From Bacteroidota bacterium (lineage in GTDB: Bacteria > Bacteroidota > Bacteroidia > NS11-12g > UBA955), in assembly GCA_016787485.1 (NCBI GenBank), contig JAEUUL010000004.1:1-64000 (forward strand): 64,000 nt of DNA, read 5' to 3'. Position 1 is the stretch's first letter, and each line of letters starts with the position of its first letter. The notes below the pieces were generated by a model. That model worked only from the letters and a program-made list of their open reading frames with translations. It searched no databases and was not told the DNA's origin. The position numbers and the translations under genes were made by a program. Of this stretch, positions 1 through 9,683 are shown one piece after another.

Positions 1-144
1 CAGGATGTAAACCCCACCTGCGTTTTCGCCGATTACCCTGTTGTAATAACTGCGTGCATTTAACCTGGGTATGTTGGAATAAACAAGCTGCTGCGCCTGC
101 AATTCGCAAGCCAGTGAGCACAACCAAACCGAAATCAAACGCAA
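1..144 (-). CDS. N-terminal fragment of a secreted protein of unknown function (cut by window edge)
   Basis: An open frame of 48 codons runs from a TTG at 144 off the left edge with no stop. It starts with a short hydrophobic segment (MRLISVWLCSLACELQAQ) typical of a signal peptide with a cleavage site after AQ. The mature part begins QLVYSNIPRLNARSYYNRV. A purine-rich GAAGGG lies about 6 nt upstream of this TTG; another in-frame TTG at 150 is possible. It is divergent from hflX. The family cannot be named from the visible part. Confidence is moderate because no ATG exists and only the N-terminus is seen. Confidence 0.5.
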   Translation of the reverse strand, partial: MRLISVWLCSLACELQAQQLVYSNIPRLNARSYYNRVIGENAGGVYIL

Positions 145-168
145 ACTCAACCCTTCAAAATTCGTGGG

Positions 169-202
169 TTTGTCTCTTATTGCCAAGCCCGCTGTAATTT
201 TG
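169..202 (+). promoter_or_regulatory. Bacteroidota-type promoter of hflX
   Basis: TTTG (169-172), a 22-bp spacer and TAATTTTG (195-202) match the Bacteroidota consensus TTTG-N17-23-TAnnTTTG. Transcription would begin about at the ATG at 209, so the message may be leaderless. The site argues against the upstream in-frame GTG at 164 as the start of hflX. Confidence 0.5.
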
Positions 203-208
203 CCCGAT

Positions 209-1393
209 ATGTGTCCGGGACCTCAGGAATTTTATTCTACCGCCAAAAAGCAGGAAAGAGCCGTTTTGGTGGGCATCGATCATCCGGCACAAAAAGGCCG
301 TACCCAGGAATTTCTGGATGAACTTGCAGCCCTGGTAGAAAGTGCTGGTGCCCTTCCGGTTCACCGTTTCTGGCAAAAACTGGAATACCCGCACCCCAGA
401 ACCTGCGTAGGCAGCGGAAAACTCTTGGAAATAGCCGGCTATGTCAAAGAAAATGAAATCGATCTGGTGGTCTTCGACGAGGAATTGTCTTCTTCGCAAA
501 TCCGCAACATAGAACGGGAAATGAATGAGGTGAAAATCCTGAGCCGCACCAACCTGATTCTCGACATCTTTGCCAAAAACGCCAAAACTGCCCAGGCCAA
601 AACCCAGGTGGAACTGGCCCAGAGTATTTTTCTGCTGCCCCGCCTGACCCGCATGTGGACCCACCTGAGCAAGCAAAAAGGGGGAATAGGTATGAAAGGA
701 CCGGGTGAAACCGAAATTGAAACCGATCGCCGTGCCCTGCGCGACCGCATCACCCTGCTCAAAGAACGTCTTTCACATATAGAAAAAATTGCACGGACCC
801 AGCGGGTAGCCCGCGAGGGAATGTACCGTGTAGCCCTGGTGGGATACACCAATGTGGGCAAAAGCACCCTCATGAACCTGCTTAGCAAGGCCGACGTGCT
901 GGTGGAAAACAAACTGTTTGCCACGCTGGATGCCACAGTACGCAAAATCGTGCTGCCGAACCCGGATCCCGAAAAAGAACCCATTCCCATTCTGCTGTCA
1001 GACACGGTGGGTTTTATACGCAAACTGCCCACGGCATTGGTAGAAAGTTTCAAAAGCACCCTGGCAGAAGCAACGGAGGCAGACCTGCTCATCCATGTGG
1101 TGGATGTAAGTAATCCCGGATTTGAGGAACAAATGCGTTCTGTAAAAGAAACTTTGCTCGAAATTGGTGCCGGTCAAAAACCTGAATTGATTGTGTTCAA
1201 CAAAACCGATGCATTCCGGGCATTACCCGAAGATTTTGGGGTTGGTTCTACCGGTCTCAGTATCGCCCAGTTTGAAAAAAGCTGGATAGCCCGGGAAAAT
1301 GCCCCGGCCGTATTTGTATCAGCTACGGAAAAAGACAACATACAAACCCTGAAACAGGCTCTGGTAAAGCAGTTGTTGTTATTAAGGAAATAG
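209..1393 (+). CDS. hflX: GTPase HflX
   Basis: HflX is a ribosome-associated GTPase that splits stalled or stress-inactivated 70S ribosomes. The N-terminal HflX domain has the characteristic CVGSGK segment and is followed by the glycine-rich KGGIGMKGPGETEIETDRR linker. The G domain carries G1 GYTNVGKST (residues 212-220 counted from 209), G3 DTVGF and G4 NKTD. Length (394 aa) is normal for the family. I chose ATG 209 because a good promoter ends at 202; an in-frame GTG at 164 would add 15 residues but lies upstream of that promoter and nearly touches the divergent gene. It converges on the T9SS cargo gene across a 53-bp gap. Long antisense frames here are shadows. Confidence 0.95.
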   Translation: MCPGPQEFYSTAKKQERAVLVGIDHPAQKGRTQEFLDELAALVESAGALPVHRFWQKLEYPHPRTCVGSGKLLEIAGYVKENEIDLVVFDEELSSSQIRNIEREMNEVKILSRTNLILDIFAKNAKTAQAKTQVELAQSIFLLPRLTRMWTHLSKQKGGIGMKGPGETEIETDRRALRDRITLLKERLSHIEKIARTQRVAREGMYRVALVGYTNVGKSTLMNLLSKADVLVENKLFATLDATVRKIVLPNPDPEKEPIPILLSDTVGFIRKLPTALVESFKSTLAEATEADLLIHVVDVSNPGFEEQMRSVKETLLEIGAGQKPELIVFNKTDAFRALPEDFGVGSTGLSIAQFEKSWIARENAPAVFVSATEKDNIQTLKQALVKQLLLLRK

Positions 1394-1403
1394 CACAACT
1401 ATA

Positions 1404-1440
1404 ATCTCAGTGAGATAAATCTATTCTGTGCCTTCAGAAT
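1404..1440. terminator. Two small hairpins between convergent genes (possible weak terminator)
   Basis: ATCTC-AGT-GAGAT (1404-1416) and ATTCTG-N6-CAGAAT (1423-1440) are two perfect short inverted repeats in the 53-bp gap between the convergent hflX and the T9SS cargo gene. Neither is followed by a clear T-run, so termination is only suggested by position. Confidence 0.3.
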
Positions 1441-1446
1441 CTATTA

Positions 1447-4400
1447 TTAACGCTTTGCCACTCTGCCAACTTTGACTCTATCCCCGACGGTTACCCGGTA
1501 TACGTATATTCCGTCCATCAGTTTATCAAGATCAACTTTTAGCTCATTAAGCCCTATTGTGCCTTCCTGTTTTTCACTTTGTACCAGATTACCTTTCATG
1601 TCATAGAGCTTTACTGCAACGGTTTCATTCTTCAGAAGTATGAAATTCACATGAAGTATTCTGTCCGTAGGATTGGGAAATACTGCAAAGGAGTCCGCAA
1701 ATACCCTTACTTTCACTTCGTTGTTTTCGGTCAGGCCATCATGGGTTGCACTGACTGTGAAGCTATTTAAACCAAAGAGCTTGTTATTAACTTTAAGGGT
1801 CAGTATGCCTGAATTAAGGGTGGCATTAATGCCTTTTGTCGAATTCACCATATGGATACTCATATCCCCTTTTAGCGAATCCGGGTCGGTGAAGAATGCA
1901 GATATAGGCAATGAAAAGGAATCCGAAGGGCCCATTTTCAACTCGAAAGCTTTCTTCACTGGGGCAAGGCGTTTGGCAATGGCAAAACTCTGTATTTCAG
2001 CCCGTGAGGAATCGAAGTCCAAGAGATTTATGGATAGTTTTTGAACATTCGGTTCATAGTCGCATATTCCGGTATCGCTAAAATCTAGTTTCATATACCG
2101 CTGATTGTCATAACACATAACCAAATAGGAACTGTCTCTATTAATGTGGTAAGGTTGATCCAAACATATCGCAACCCTTAAATCCGGTTTTTGTATAATA
2201 CTCAAGTTTCTAAATTCGAACTTTCTGGAAAGAGGAAATAATCCTTTATCAATAATAGAATCATCAAACTGTTTAATAGAAATAATGTTACTTGAAGAAT
2301 TGTCAATCTTTCTGACACTAATGTTTCTCCAGTAATTTATATTCCACGTATTATCAAATTGCATGAATACACTATCTGTTTTCGAGGAATATGATGTGGG
2401 CTCCATTTTGAGATCTATAAATTCCAATGTATCTATTTTCATAATTGTATCTTTATACCCCAAAATCGAGAATTTGCATTTTCTATTTTCCCTTAATACC
2501 CTAACTAAATTATCTACACTATTCAGTGTTTCATAATATATATCATCAACATAAATGTTTACTCCCTTTAAATAATCAGGTACCATAATATGAATTCTTC
2601 TGCTATAATAATTAAGTAATGTGTCAGGATAATAGTAAACTGTTTTATGCACAAATATAGAATCTGAAGCACCATTAATGCGCACCTTTAAGTCATTATA
2701 ACCAGTGTCCAAATTTATTGTAACAAAATCATCTAAGCTATTTAAAGGGATATATTTAATACTACTATCAATACGAACCTCACGGTCAAAGCTAATGGCA
2801 TTCTTTGCATGCAGTTCCATAGTTATAGATGGGTTAGATACAATTGGTCCGGTCTTATAAGTAATAAACACAGGATACTCAATTCCGATTGTAGGGTGGT
2901 CTGTGTGAAACATTGACACCTTAAGTTTCTTATTTTCGAGCATGTATTTCGTCAACACAACCTTTTGAATCTGCACGTTAGTTGCTATAAAGTAAAGGGT
3001 GTCTCCGACTTCTAAAATATTCATACCACCAATCTGAATATTGCCATTGTCATCCGTTTTTCCTAAATTGATATAAACACTATCTGAAGGTTTCCTTTGT
3101 ATAACCGCACAATTGGTCAGAACCGATTTATATGTTGAAATGACAATTGGATTGAAATCTGGGTAAGGACAAGAAGAAACTACTGTTGAATTACCCAAAA
3201 ATTTGACTATTTTTTCCAGATTTGTAATTGGTCGAGAGCAATCAAGCTTATAATGATATGGCGTATTCTGACTTAGGAAGTAATTCTTGTGTTCCTCGAA
3301 ATGTGTAAGTAGATGCTCGCCATGTTGATACAATTGTTTTACTATAGGCGAGTTCCCTGTTGAATTTTTCAAGTTAAGCAAATTACTCGACCAAATAGGT
3401 ACTACTCCATCATTCTCGGAATTTAGATAGGCTCTTACCTTTCCAATCAATACTCCATTATTGTAATCTGTTGTCCCAATTTCAGAACGAAATCCAGTTA
3501 AATTTAATACCTCGACATTTATCTTAAATGGCAAAAGCTTTAGGGTTTCTAAATTAGAAGAGCCAGAAGCCCTTAAATCCATAGTGCCAGGACATGAATT
3601 AATCAAAGACCAATTCACCAGCCAATTAGCAATTGGAGCTCCGTTATGCGGAGTTCCAAGAAAGACTACCTTCTTTATCAAACCCCGCAGTGAAAAGGAC
3701 CCAACTCCATAATACTTTGAATTGTCAAAGGAACGTGTATAATCAGACAGAAATGCACGAACATCAAGTCCTCCTTTACTGTGACAAATAAAGTTTACAT
3801 CCGTTGCTGATGAATTCTTGCCTAAGATAAGTTCAAGTGCCTTTCCTATATCATACCCATTTCTAGCAATTGAATTTGCATTACCCTGGGCAATATACCA
3901 TGCATTAAATCCTGATTTTTCAAGATACCCCATAACGGAAAAGGAACTTTCACAGTCAGATTTGGATGCTTCTATTAGTCCTAATTCTCTTAATTTGAAG
4001 CTATTACCCTCTATCTCATTGAAAATTCCGCCTATCGCTATAGCCAAATGATTGTTAATTGGGGAAGATGGAAATATTCTTCCGTATTTACACAGGGAAA
4101 AGGTGGCACTCTGAACAAATTCCTCATTAGACCAATAGTATAATTCAAAATCACCCGGCAGAACTGTTTCAATATTACTATTGTCATAATCGATGGTAAG
4201 AAATCCCGTTTTGCCAGAATAGGTTAAATCAGGCAAACGATTTATGTTCAAAATACTCTCTGGGACATCAGTAATATTTAATTTATTTAAATCACCTAAA
4301 TATCGGTAAGATACATTTCCAAATCGCTTAATGGTTATTCTGGTTACTGGTTTTAAATTATTATATGGAACAGGTATTTTTATAGATTCTCCTTTAACAT

Positions 4401-6180
4401 TGTGATAATACAGATTTTTTTTATTCCAATTTGATTCAATAATTTTAGTTTTCACATCGACATCACAGTAAGTCTGCGTTGCATAATCAATAATCTGATA
4501 TCCAACGTTACTTCCGTCTAATGGATAGTTCGGCATTAAACTATATGGCTGCACATAAAATTTAAATTTCCCTGATCCGCTTGATTGAGTCAATGTTATA
4601 CTGCTCTGGGTAATTGCTAGCACACCATTAACATATATATCAAGATTGATCTTGCTTCCTTTATTCATGCCAGAATAATTGAATGCTATCTCTCCCATTA
4701 AATCATCTCCTTCTCGCTGCCAAGGAGGAACTGTAGAATTGGCATCATCAATTACTATAGAAGGCCCAGAAAAAGTCTTAACCGTTCTGCAATTACTCGG
4801 ATCAGACTTACAGGCCCCAACCGCAACTACATAAAATGAATAGTCCGTATTCGGGTTCAGATTCTTCACATCAAGCGAAGTTTGAGACTGGGACACTGTT
4901 TGATAAAGTGAAGGCGCTGCGCAAGAGGTGCCAGTGGAAACATAGACTTCATAACCGTTTGTTGCAGTATTAACCGCACTCCAACTTAGAGTAACCTGTG
5001 ATGATGTTATTCCGGATGGGGAATAAAGTGAAGGAGCACCCGGTTTTGTGCAGGGTGTTTTGGTAGTTCCAACAGCGCAGTTGCTGGGGTCGGAAGTCCC
5101 GCCAGAATTAGACGCTTTAACTACAAAGTAATAGGTGGTACTCGAATTTAAACCATTAACGGTAGCATTGGTATTTGACGTGGTTATCCCGGTTGAGGTG
5201 AATGTATTACCACATGAACTGGCATTGTAGAAGATTTCGTAGGTTATACTGGAGCCAGAAACTGCAGACCACTGTAGTGTAGCAGATTTATCATCAATAG
5301 AGGTAATCTGTAAATTCGCAGGTGGAGAAGGCTTTGGCACCGTTGTGTTTGATAAAACAAAATTTCTATCATACAAATGTGTATTTGCCGTATATCTGTA
5401 GGAGTTCGGAGTTGAAGTATTATAACCTGAATAAGAACATGTTACATTTACATTGGAGCCTTGTGGAACCTTTAACTGATAATAACCACTGCTGGAGTAT
5501 GTGGTTCCAAGACTCCCTAAATCAACAAAAGCTCCGTTAATCGAGCCACCATAATTGCATTCTGATGCTGTTTTACAAACTCTCCCTGCAACAATGTAAT
5601 AATCAGATGTAACAGTATTTACACTCAGGTAACTACCGGTTGCTCCCCGACTCACCCATCCAGTCGATTGGCTGCAGTTGTTAGGCAAATACACCTCATA
5701 CCAGAGTGTTCCACTTACATTTACAGGTGCACTGCTGGTCAAAGCAACCAGTGTATTATTGGCAAAAGTAGCGTTTGATCCTGCTATTGTCACATTGGAG
5801 GATGTATTTCCTGCGCTTGGTCTGATGTTCAACTGTGCAGTGATAACAGTGGCATATGTGTTAACTGAATAAATATTGGTATAAAACTCGTTCACCGCCA
5901 TATATCCGTATGTGAGGCTTCCATTCGTATTCGGCAGACAAACCTTTATCCAATTATAAAATGTAGCGTCACTGCTATTTGAAACTATAGATTCCGCACA
6001 TATTCTTGCACCCGGTGCCAGAGTCGTCAGAACCGAACCACTGGAACTTGGTGAGGAACGAATATTCAGGTTAAAAGTATTCGCATTATAATAGACCTGC
6101 GGAACCTGGCCGGCATAGCTGTATGCAAACCTGAACAGTAGAACCACAATTCCAAGTGTTCTTAAGATATTTACTCTCAT
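1447..6180 (-). CDS. Large T9SS-exported protein with SH3-like, FN3 and lipase-like domains
   Basis: A 1577-residue exported protein. Visible in order: signal peptide (1 to about 23, ending SYAGQ); two bacterial SH3-like domains (about 28-105 and 108-190, each with an LNIR(S/P) start); two fibronectin type III domains (about 285-372 and 380-468, with CTKPGAPSL between); an alpha/beta-hydrolase-like region (about 705-960); a beta-rich stretch; and a T9SS type A sorting domain in the last 80 residues (FPNPT start, KLYDMKGNLV, GIYVYRV). The hydrolase region has a nucleophile elbow CHSKGG (S801), NDGVVP (D924) and HGEH (H953/H956), the layout of a lipase triad, so esterase or lipase activity on the cell surface is inferred. 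It is last in a three-gene operon, 17 bp after the upstream gene. Substrate unknown. Confidence 0.8.
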   Translation of the reverse strand: MRVNILRTLGIVVLLFRFAYSYAGQVPQVYYNANTFNLNIRSSPSSSGSVLTTLAPGARICAESIVSNSSDATFYNWIKVCLPNTNGSLTYGYMAVNEFYTNIYSVNTYATVITAQLNIRPSAGNTSSNVTIAGSNATFANNTLVALTSSAPVNVSGTLWYEVYLPNNCSQSTGWVSRGATGSYLSVNTVTSDYYIVAGRVCKTASECNYGGSINGAFVDLGSLGTTYSSSGYYQLKVPQGSNVNVTCSYSGYNTSTPNSYRYTANTHLYDRNFVLSNTTVPKPSPPANLQITSIDDKSATLQWSAVSGSSITYEIFYNASSCGNTFTSTGITTSNTNATVNGLNSSTTYYFVVKASNSGGTSDPSNCAVGTTKTPCTKPGAPSLYSPSGITSSQVTLSWSAVNTATNGYEVYVSTGTSCAAPSLYQTVSQSQTSLDVKNLNPNTDYSFYVVAVGACKSDPSNCRTVKTFSGPSIVIDDANSTVPPWQREGDDLMGEIAFNYSGMNKGSKINLDIYVNGVLAITQSSITLTQSSGSGKFKFYVQPYSLMPNYPLDGSNVGYQIIDYATQTYCDVDVKTKIIESNWNKKNLYYHNVKGESIKIPVPYNNLKPVTRITIKRFGNVSYRYLGDLNKLNITDVPESILNINRLPDLTYSGKTGFLTIDYDNSNIETVLPGDFELYYWSNEEFVQSATFSLCKYGRIFPSSPINNHLAIAIGGIFNEIEGNSFKLRELGLIEASKSDCESSFSVMGYLEKSGFNAWYIAQGNANSIARNGYDIGKALELILGKNSSATDVNFICHSKGGLDVRAFLSDYTRSFDNSKYYGVGSFSLRGLIKKVVFLGTPHNGAPIANWLVNWSLINSCPGTMDLRASGSSNLETLKLLPFKINVEVLNLTGFRSEIGTTDYNNGVLIGKVRAYLNSENDGVVPIWSSNLLNLKNSTGNSPIVKQLYQHGEHLLTHFEEHKNYFLSQNTPYHYKLDCSRPITNLEKIVKFLGNSTVVSSCPYPDFNPIVISTYKSVLTNCAVIQRKPSDSVYINLGKTDDNGNIQIGGMNILEVGDTLYFIATNVQIQKVVLTKYMLENKKLKVSMFHTDHPTIGIEYPVFITYKTGPIVSNPSITMELHAKNAISFDREVRIDSSIKYIPLNSLDDFVTINLDTGYNDLKVRINGASDSIFVHKTVYYYPDTLLNYYSRRIHIMVPDYLKGVNIYVDDIYYETLNSVDNLVRVLRENRKCKFSILGYKDTIMKIDTLEFIDLKMEPTSYSSKTDSVFMQFDNTWNINYWRNISVRKIDNSSSNIISIKQFDDSIIDKGLFPLSRKFEFRNLSIIQKPDLRVAICLDQPYHINRDSSYLVMCYDNQRYMKLDFSDTGICDYEPNVQKLSINLLDFDSSRAEIQSFAIAKRLAPVKKAFELKMGPSDSFSLPISAFFTDPDSLKGDMSIHMVNSTKGINATLNSGILTLKVNNKLFGLNSFTVSATHDGLTENNEVKVRVFADSFAVFPNPTDRILHVNFILLKNETVAVKLYDMKGNLVQSEKQEGTIGLNELKVDLDKLMDGIYVYRVTVGDRVKVGRVAKR

Positions 6181-6197
6181 ATCATTAGTGTTATACT

Positions 6198-9100
6198 TTA
6201 AAAAATCATTCGCAATGTTGCATTTCCTCCCCAGCCACCAGCTTTGAACTCCTCTCCGCTGAATTTCTTATAGCTGTGGTCATTGGTACGATACATAAGC
6301 TTATCATTGGGATTATATTCAATCTTCGTGTTCATATCCTCATTATTCAGATAGATCCCATTTGAATGGGATAATAAACGGGTCCAGTTACCAGATAAAC
6401 CAAGGTGGATATAATCTGTAATAGGAATATTAAATCCGAATGTGCCTCTTAAAAGAGTAGATTCATTCAGGACATATATTTTTGGATCCTGAATAAAACT
6501 ACCATTGGCATTAATCCGATTCCCAAACCCCGTCACTTTTTCCTGTAACAAGGTAAAATACCTTCTTGAAAACCACCCCACTGTTGACTGAAAATTGAAT
6601 TTCGTAGATCGCCCAATATTGAAACCCAAACCCAGACCTGTTTCAGACAATTTATACTTCCCCTCAACCCAATTGTATTGAAAATATATAGGAATATGTT
6701 CTGTAATTGACCACCCCAGATTTAAATTATAACAGAAAATGCGATTTTGTGCGTTTAATGCAGTTATCATCGAATCTTCAATACCCGGACTTGACTCAGT
6801 TTCGAACTGGTACCGGACCGTCATGTCAACCCGCGCCATTGGTAATAGATTGGCACCAAACTCCAAATAAAATGGATTTCTCATTTTCTTAGGTTGCCGT
6901 AACTTGGCTGTTGAAGGTTTCTCTACTGATTGTGTATAAACATTGTCAATTTCTAAGTGGGTAGTAGATTTAACCGAATTGTCGGTAGCCACATTGACCA
7001 CCTTCACGGGTGTAGAAAAGGAATAATTGGGAAACCAATAGTTAAGCGAGTGTTTAGGAACTATTGACTTAACTATTTCATTTTTGTACCAGAGTTCTAT
7101 TCTATGAACATAAGCCAACAATGGCCCTTTATTCGGAATGGGTAATATAGATATTTGCATCACCGGCTTTATATCGGTATACCCTATATACCCAGGATCA
7201 TCAAAATCACTCAGGTTTAGCACCTGAATTCCCTCTCCGTCGGTTGGGGAATATTTATAAATCCCCTCGTCCGTAGTATCCGACCGCTTATTTCCGTTAA
7301 AATCAAACTGCTGAACCCCCACAAAGCTCTGATAAATCACATCGCCCGTACCCCAATAATAATTTCTTGCATATTGCCTCGTATCGTAATCGTAACGAGA
7401 CTCCCACATATAATGAATAACTGGTACATGGTTGGCGTCAATTTTATATTCATTACTCGACTCTTCATAAACAAGTGGACTGTAATATTCAGTGCTGTAA
7501 TAAAGATTTATCGAGGACTTTTTCATAATGTCTAATTTGTAAGTATAACTAAAAGGATTCTGAGTTAAAAATTCCCTGTACTCAGCTAATCCTGCTTTAT
7601 ATATTTCCGTTTCTTTAATACCCACACTCCTCATATATTTAAGCTTTTCGGGCCGGAAATAGGTCATGAAGTCAATAATAAAATTACTGTTTTGGTCCTT
7701 AGAATCATCAAAATATACTTTATATTTCGCAGCAGCTATCAACTCGGGTGTTAGATTCTTTTCTGATAGAGGATATTCAATTTTAATTTGCTTTACGTTA
7801 TTGACTATATTGTTGGTAAAGGTCTCGTCAAAGCCCGGTTTTTCAATAGGTCCTGTAAATGAGATATCGGTATCGGGCTGAGCTTCGTACTGCATACTAG
7901 GTTGATTATCTGCCTTGTATACAAATGGATATGAATTTGTAATATATTCAGACGAAACTACAGTTTCTGATTCAACGCTGAAACCACATTGATTGGAATA
8001 TCTTCTTGGATTTATCAGATTGACTCTACCTGAAGTATTGTATCTGTTTTCTTCAACTATCCTGAGTGTATAGTTGAAAATAGTTTGACCTTCAGCTGTA
8101 CCTTTTGATTTATAAAACTTTCCTATCTTTTTTATGGTACCGATATAGTCATCCATAGAACCATTGCCAAAGTTATTGCTATAATAATATATTGCTATCG
8201 GTACATGCCTGTCCTCAAAACTTCCGGACAAGATCATGTTACTTATTTCTGAAGCAGACAATACACTCACCACTTCCTGAAAATACTTGAGTTCAAAGTT
8301 ATGAGCATAGCTTGTACTAAGTCTTTTAAAAGTATTTGATGTTTTCTTCAAACTGATATTCAAAGGAAGTTGATTCTGCATAAAACTATCATAAATCCGT
8401 GTTTTTACATAATCCCAGTTATTTGGATAAAAATGTGTAGCCAACAGATTCAATGTGTCACAATCCTTTATTGACCACCGATGGGCAGATACTATCTGGT
8501 CAAAAACAAAATTATTGATTGAGGGAACCATAAACTGCCGGTAGAATTGCTTGAGACCTTTTAAATCACTGCCGTTCTTCGTATACAAGATGTAATATTG
8601 CTCAAGGCATTTTATCCCTGCTGCGTTAGAACCCAATGATCTGTAACACTCCATGCATCCCAATGGATCCGTCATATTTGAAGTGACAATATTAACGTAT
8701 TTTGCTAATGCATTGCTGCTCATAGGGCTTTTGGGATATCTGCGATAAAACTCAATCAACTTTGCGGTATCTGAACCGTTCACAGTAAACATATTAAACA
8801 TTTTATTATTCGCAGCCTGGATTAATCCTGAATTTGGATTCTCCCTGATGAACTTTTCCAATGCATCAATAGTGCTAAGTTTATTCAGTCTTAAGCTGTC
8901 AGCCAATGCATTAGCCCTGTATGAATATGGACTATTTGGATTATTACGCGCATAATCGTATAGGGAATCATAGGAATTATACTTTTGAGAAATAGTAAAT
9001 CCTGTCAGATATATGGATTCCTGGATTTTCACGAGGTATTTTGTGACCCCTCCAAAACGATTTTTCAATTTACCAAGACAAACGATATCTTTCGCCAGAT

Positions 9101-9683
9101 TACAAATACGCAAGTGCCTTTCGACAATACTGTCTTTTACCATTTCGGAGTAAATAGAATTCGGATATGCTATAAGAAATTTCTCCAGGGCTTCAGGATT
9201 TTGCTTTTGCATTGCCTGATCAACCAATATTGAGTCCCTCTTGTTTATACAATACCTCAAATGATCTCCATCTTTACTAACTTTGATATATTGGTCCAGG
9301 GAATTTATACGCAACGTGCGGATTGAAGCGTAAAAATATAAAGAGTCCAGTATTCTAAAGTTAGATACAATATCCGTTGCCTGTAGTTTATAATCACGAA
9401 GTTGGTCAAGTTGACCTTCATAAAGGGAAACTGCACGAAAAGCAGCCAGATATCCTTCAGAGAAGTTTTCATCTCCAACAGTTCCAATTGTTTTTACCCT
9501 AGAAAAACCGTAAAGAGCCGCTGCATTATTGGAATCCTTGCGAAGGGCTTTCGTAAATAATGCTTCGGCATTTTGATATTTCTGACGATGAAGAAACTTG
9601 AGGCCTCTCTTAATCGGGTCAGCATGCAACTCACTCAAAAACAACAGAATTGCAAGCAGTGCATGAATTTTCGACAATTTCAT
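6198..9683 (-). CDS. Exported TPR-like protein with C-terminal outer-membrane barrel, function unknown
   Basis: A 1161-residue protein with a signal peptide (MKLSKIHALLAILLFLSELHA). The first part (about 22-75) resembles a tetratricopeptide unit (FLHRQKYQNAEALFTKAL), followed by alpha-helical repeats to about residue 450 in which N-P-N-S-x-Y phrases recur. A beta-rich middle follows. The last 220 residues look like an outer-membrane beta-barrel: alternating aromatic strands, NPFYLEFGANLLPMARVDM, and a terminal Phe (TLRMIF), a usual signal for outer-membrane insertion. Its start overlaps the stop of the WG-repeat gene by 4 bp, so translation is probably coupled. I do not recognise the family. 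From its place between a membrane sensor-like protein and a T9SS cargo I infer a cell-envelope role. Confidence 0.7.
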   Translation of the reverse strand: MKLSKIHALLAILLFLSELHADPIKRGLKFLHRQKYQNAEALFTKALRKDSNNAAALYGFSRVKTIGTVGDENFSEGYLAAFRAVSLYEGQLDQLRDYKLQATDIVSNFRILDSLYFYASIRTLRINSLDQYIKVSKDGDHLRYCINKRDSILVDQAMQKQNPEALEKFLIAYPNSIYSEMVKDSIVERHLRICNLAKDIVCLGKLKNRFGGVTKYLVKIQESIYLTGFTISQKYNSYDSLYDYARNNPNSPYSYRANALADSLRLNKLSTIDALEKFIRENPNSGLIQAANNKMFNMFTVNGSDTAKLIEFYRRYPKSPMSSNALAKYVNIVTSNMTDPLGCMECYRSLGSNAAGIKCLEQYYILYTKNGSDLKGLKQFYRQFMVPSINNFVFDQIVSAHRWSIKDCDTLNLLATHFYPNNWDYVKTRIYDSFMQNQLPLNISLKKTSNTFKRLSTSYAHNFELKYFQEVVSVLSASEISNMILSGSFEDRHVPIAIYYYSNNFGNGSMDDYIGTIKKIGKFYKSKGTAEGQTIFNYTLRIVEENRYNTSGRVNLINPRRYSNQCGFSVESETVVSSEYITNSYPFVYKADNQPSMQYEAQPDTDISFTGPIEKPGFDETFTNNIVNNVKQIKIEYPLSEKNLTPELIAAAKYKVYFDDSKDQNSNFIIDFMTYFRPEKLKYMRSVGIKETEIYKAGLAEYREFLTQNPFSYTYKLDIMKKSSINLYYSTEYYSPLVYEESSNEYKIDANHVPVIHYMWESRYDYDTRQYARNYYWGTGDVIYQSFVGVQQFDFNGNKRSDTTDEGIYKYSPTDGEGIQVLNLSDFDDPGYIGYTDIKPVMQISILPIPNKGPLLAYVHRIELWYKNEIVKSIVPKHSLNYWFPNYSFSTPVKVVNVATDNSVKSTTHLEIDNVYTQSVEKPSTAKLRQPKKMRNPFYLEFGANLLPMARVDMTVRYQFETESSPGIEDSMITALNAQNRIFCYNLNLGWSITEHIPIYFQYNWVEGKYKLSETGLGLGFNIGRSTKFNFQSTVGWFSRRYFTLLQEKVTGFGNRINANGSFIQDPKIYVLNESTLLRGTFGFNIPITDYIHLGLSGNWTRLLSHSNGIYLNNEDMNTKIEYNPNDKLMYRTNDHSYKKFSGEEFKAGGWGGNATLRMIF

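Noticed and set aside
439-1092. Minus-strand open frame (217 codons) inside hflX
   Set aside because: Low-complexity Arg/Ser-rich translation, antisense to well-conserved hflX.
4780-5340. The two FN3 segments as a DNA-level tandem repeat
   Set aside because: The two domains are similar only as protein folds; the nucleotide sequences differ.
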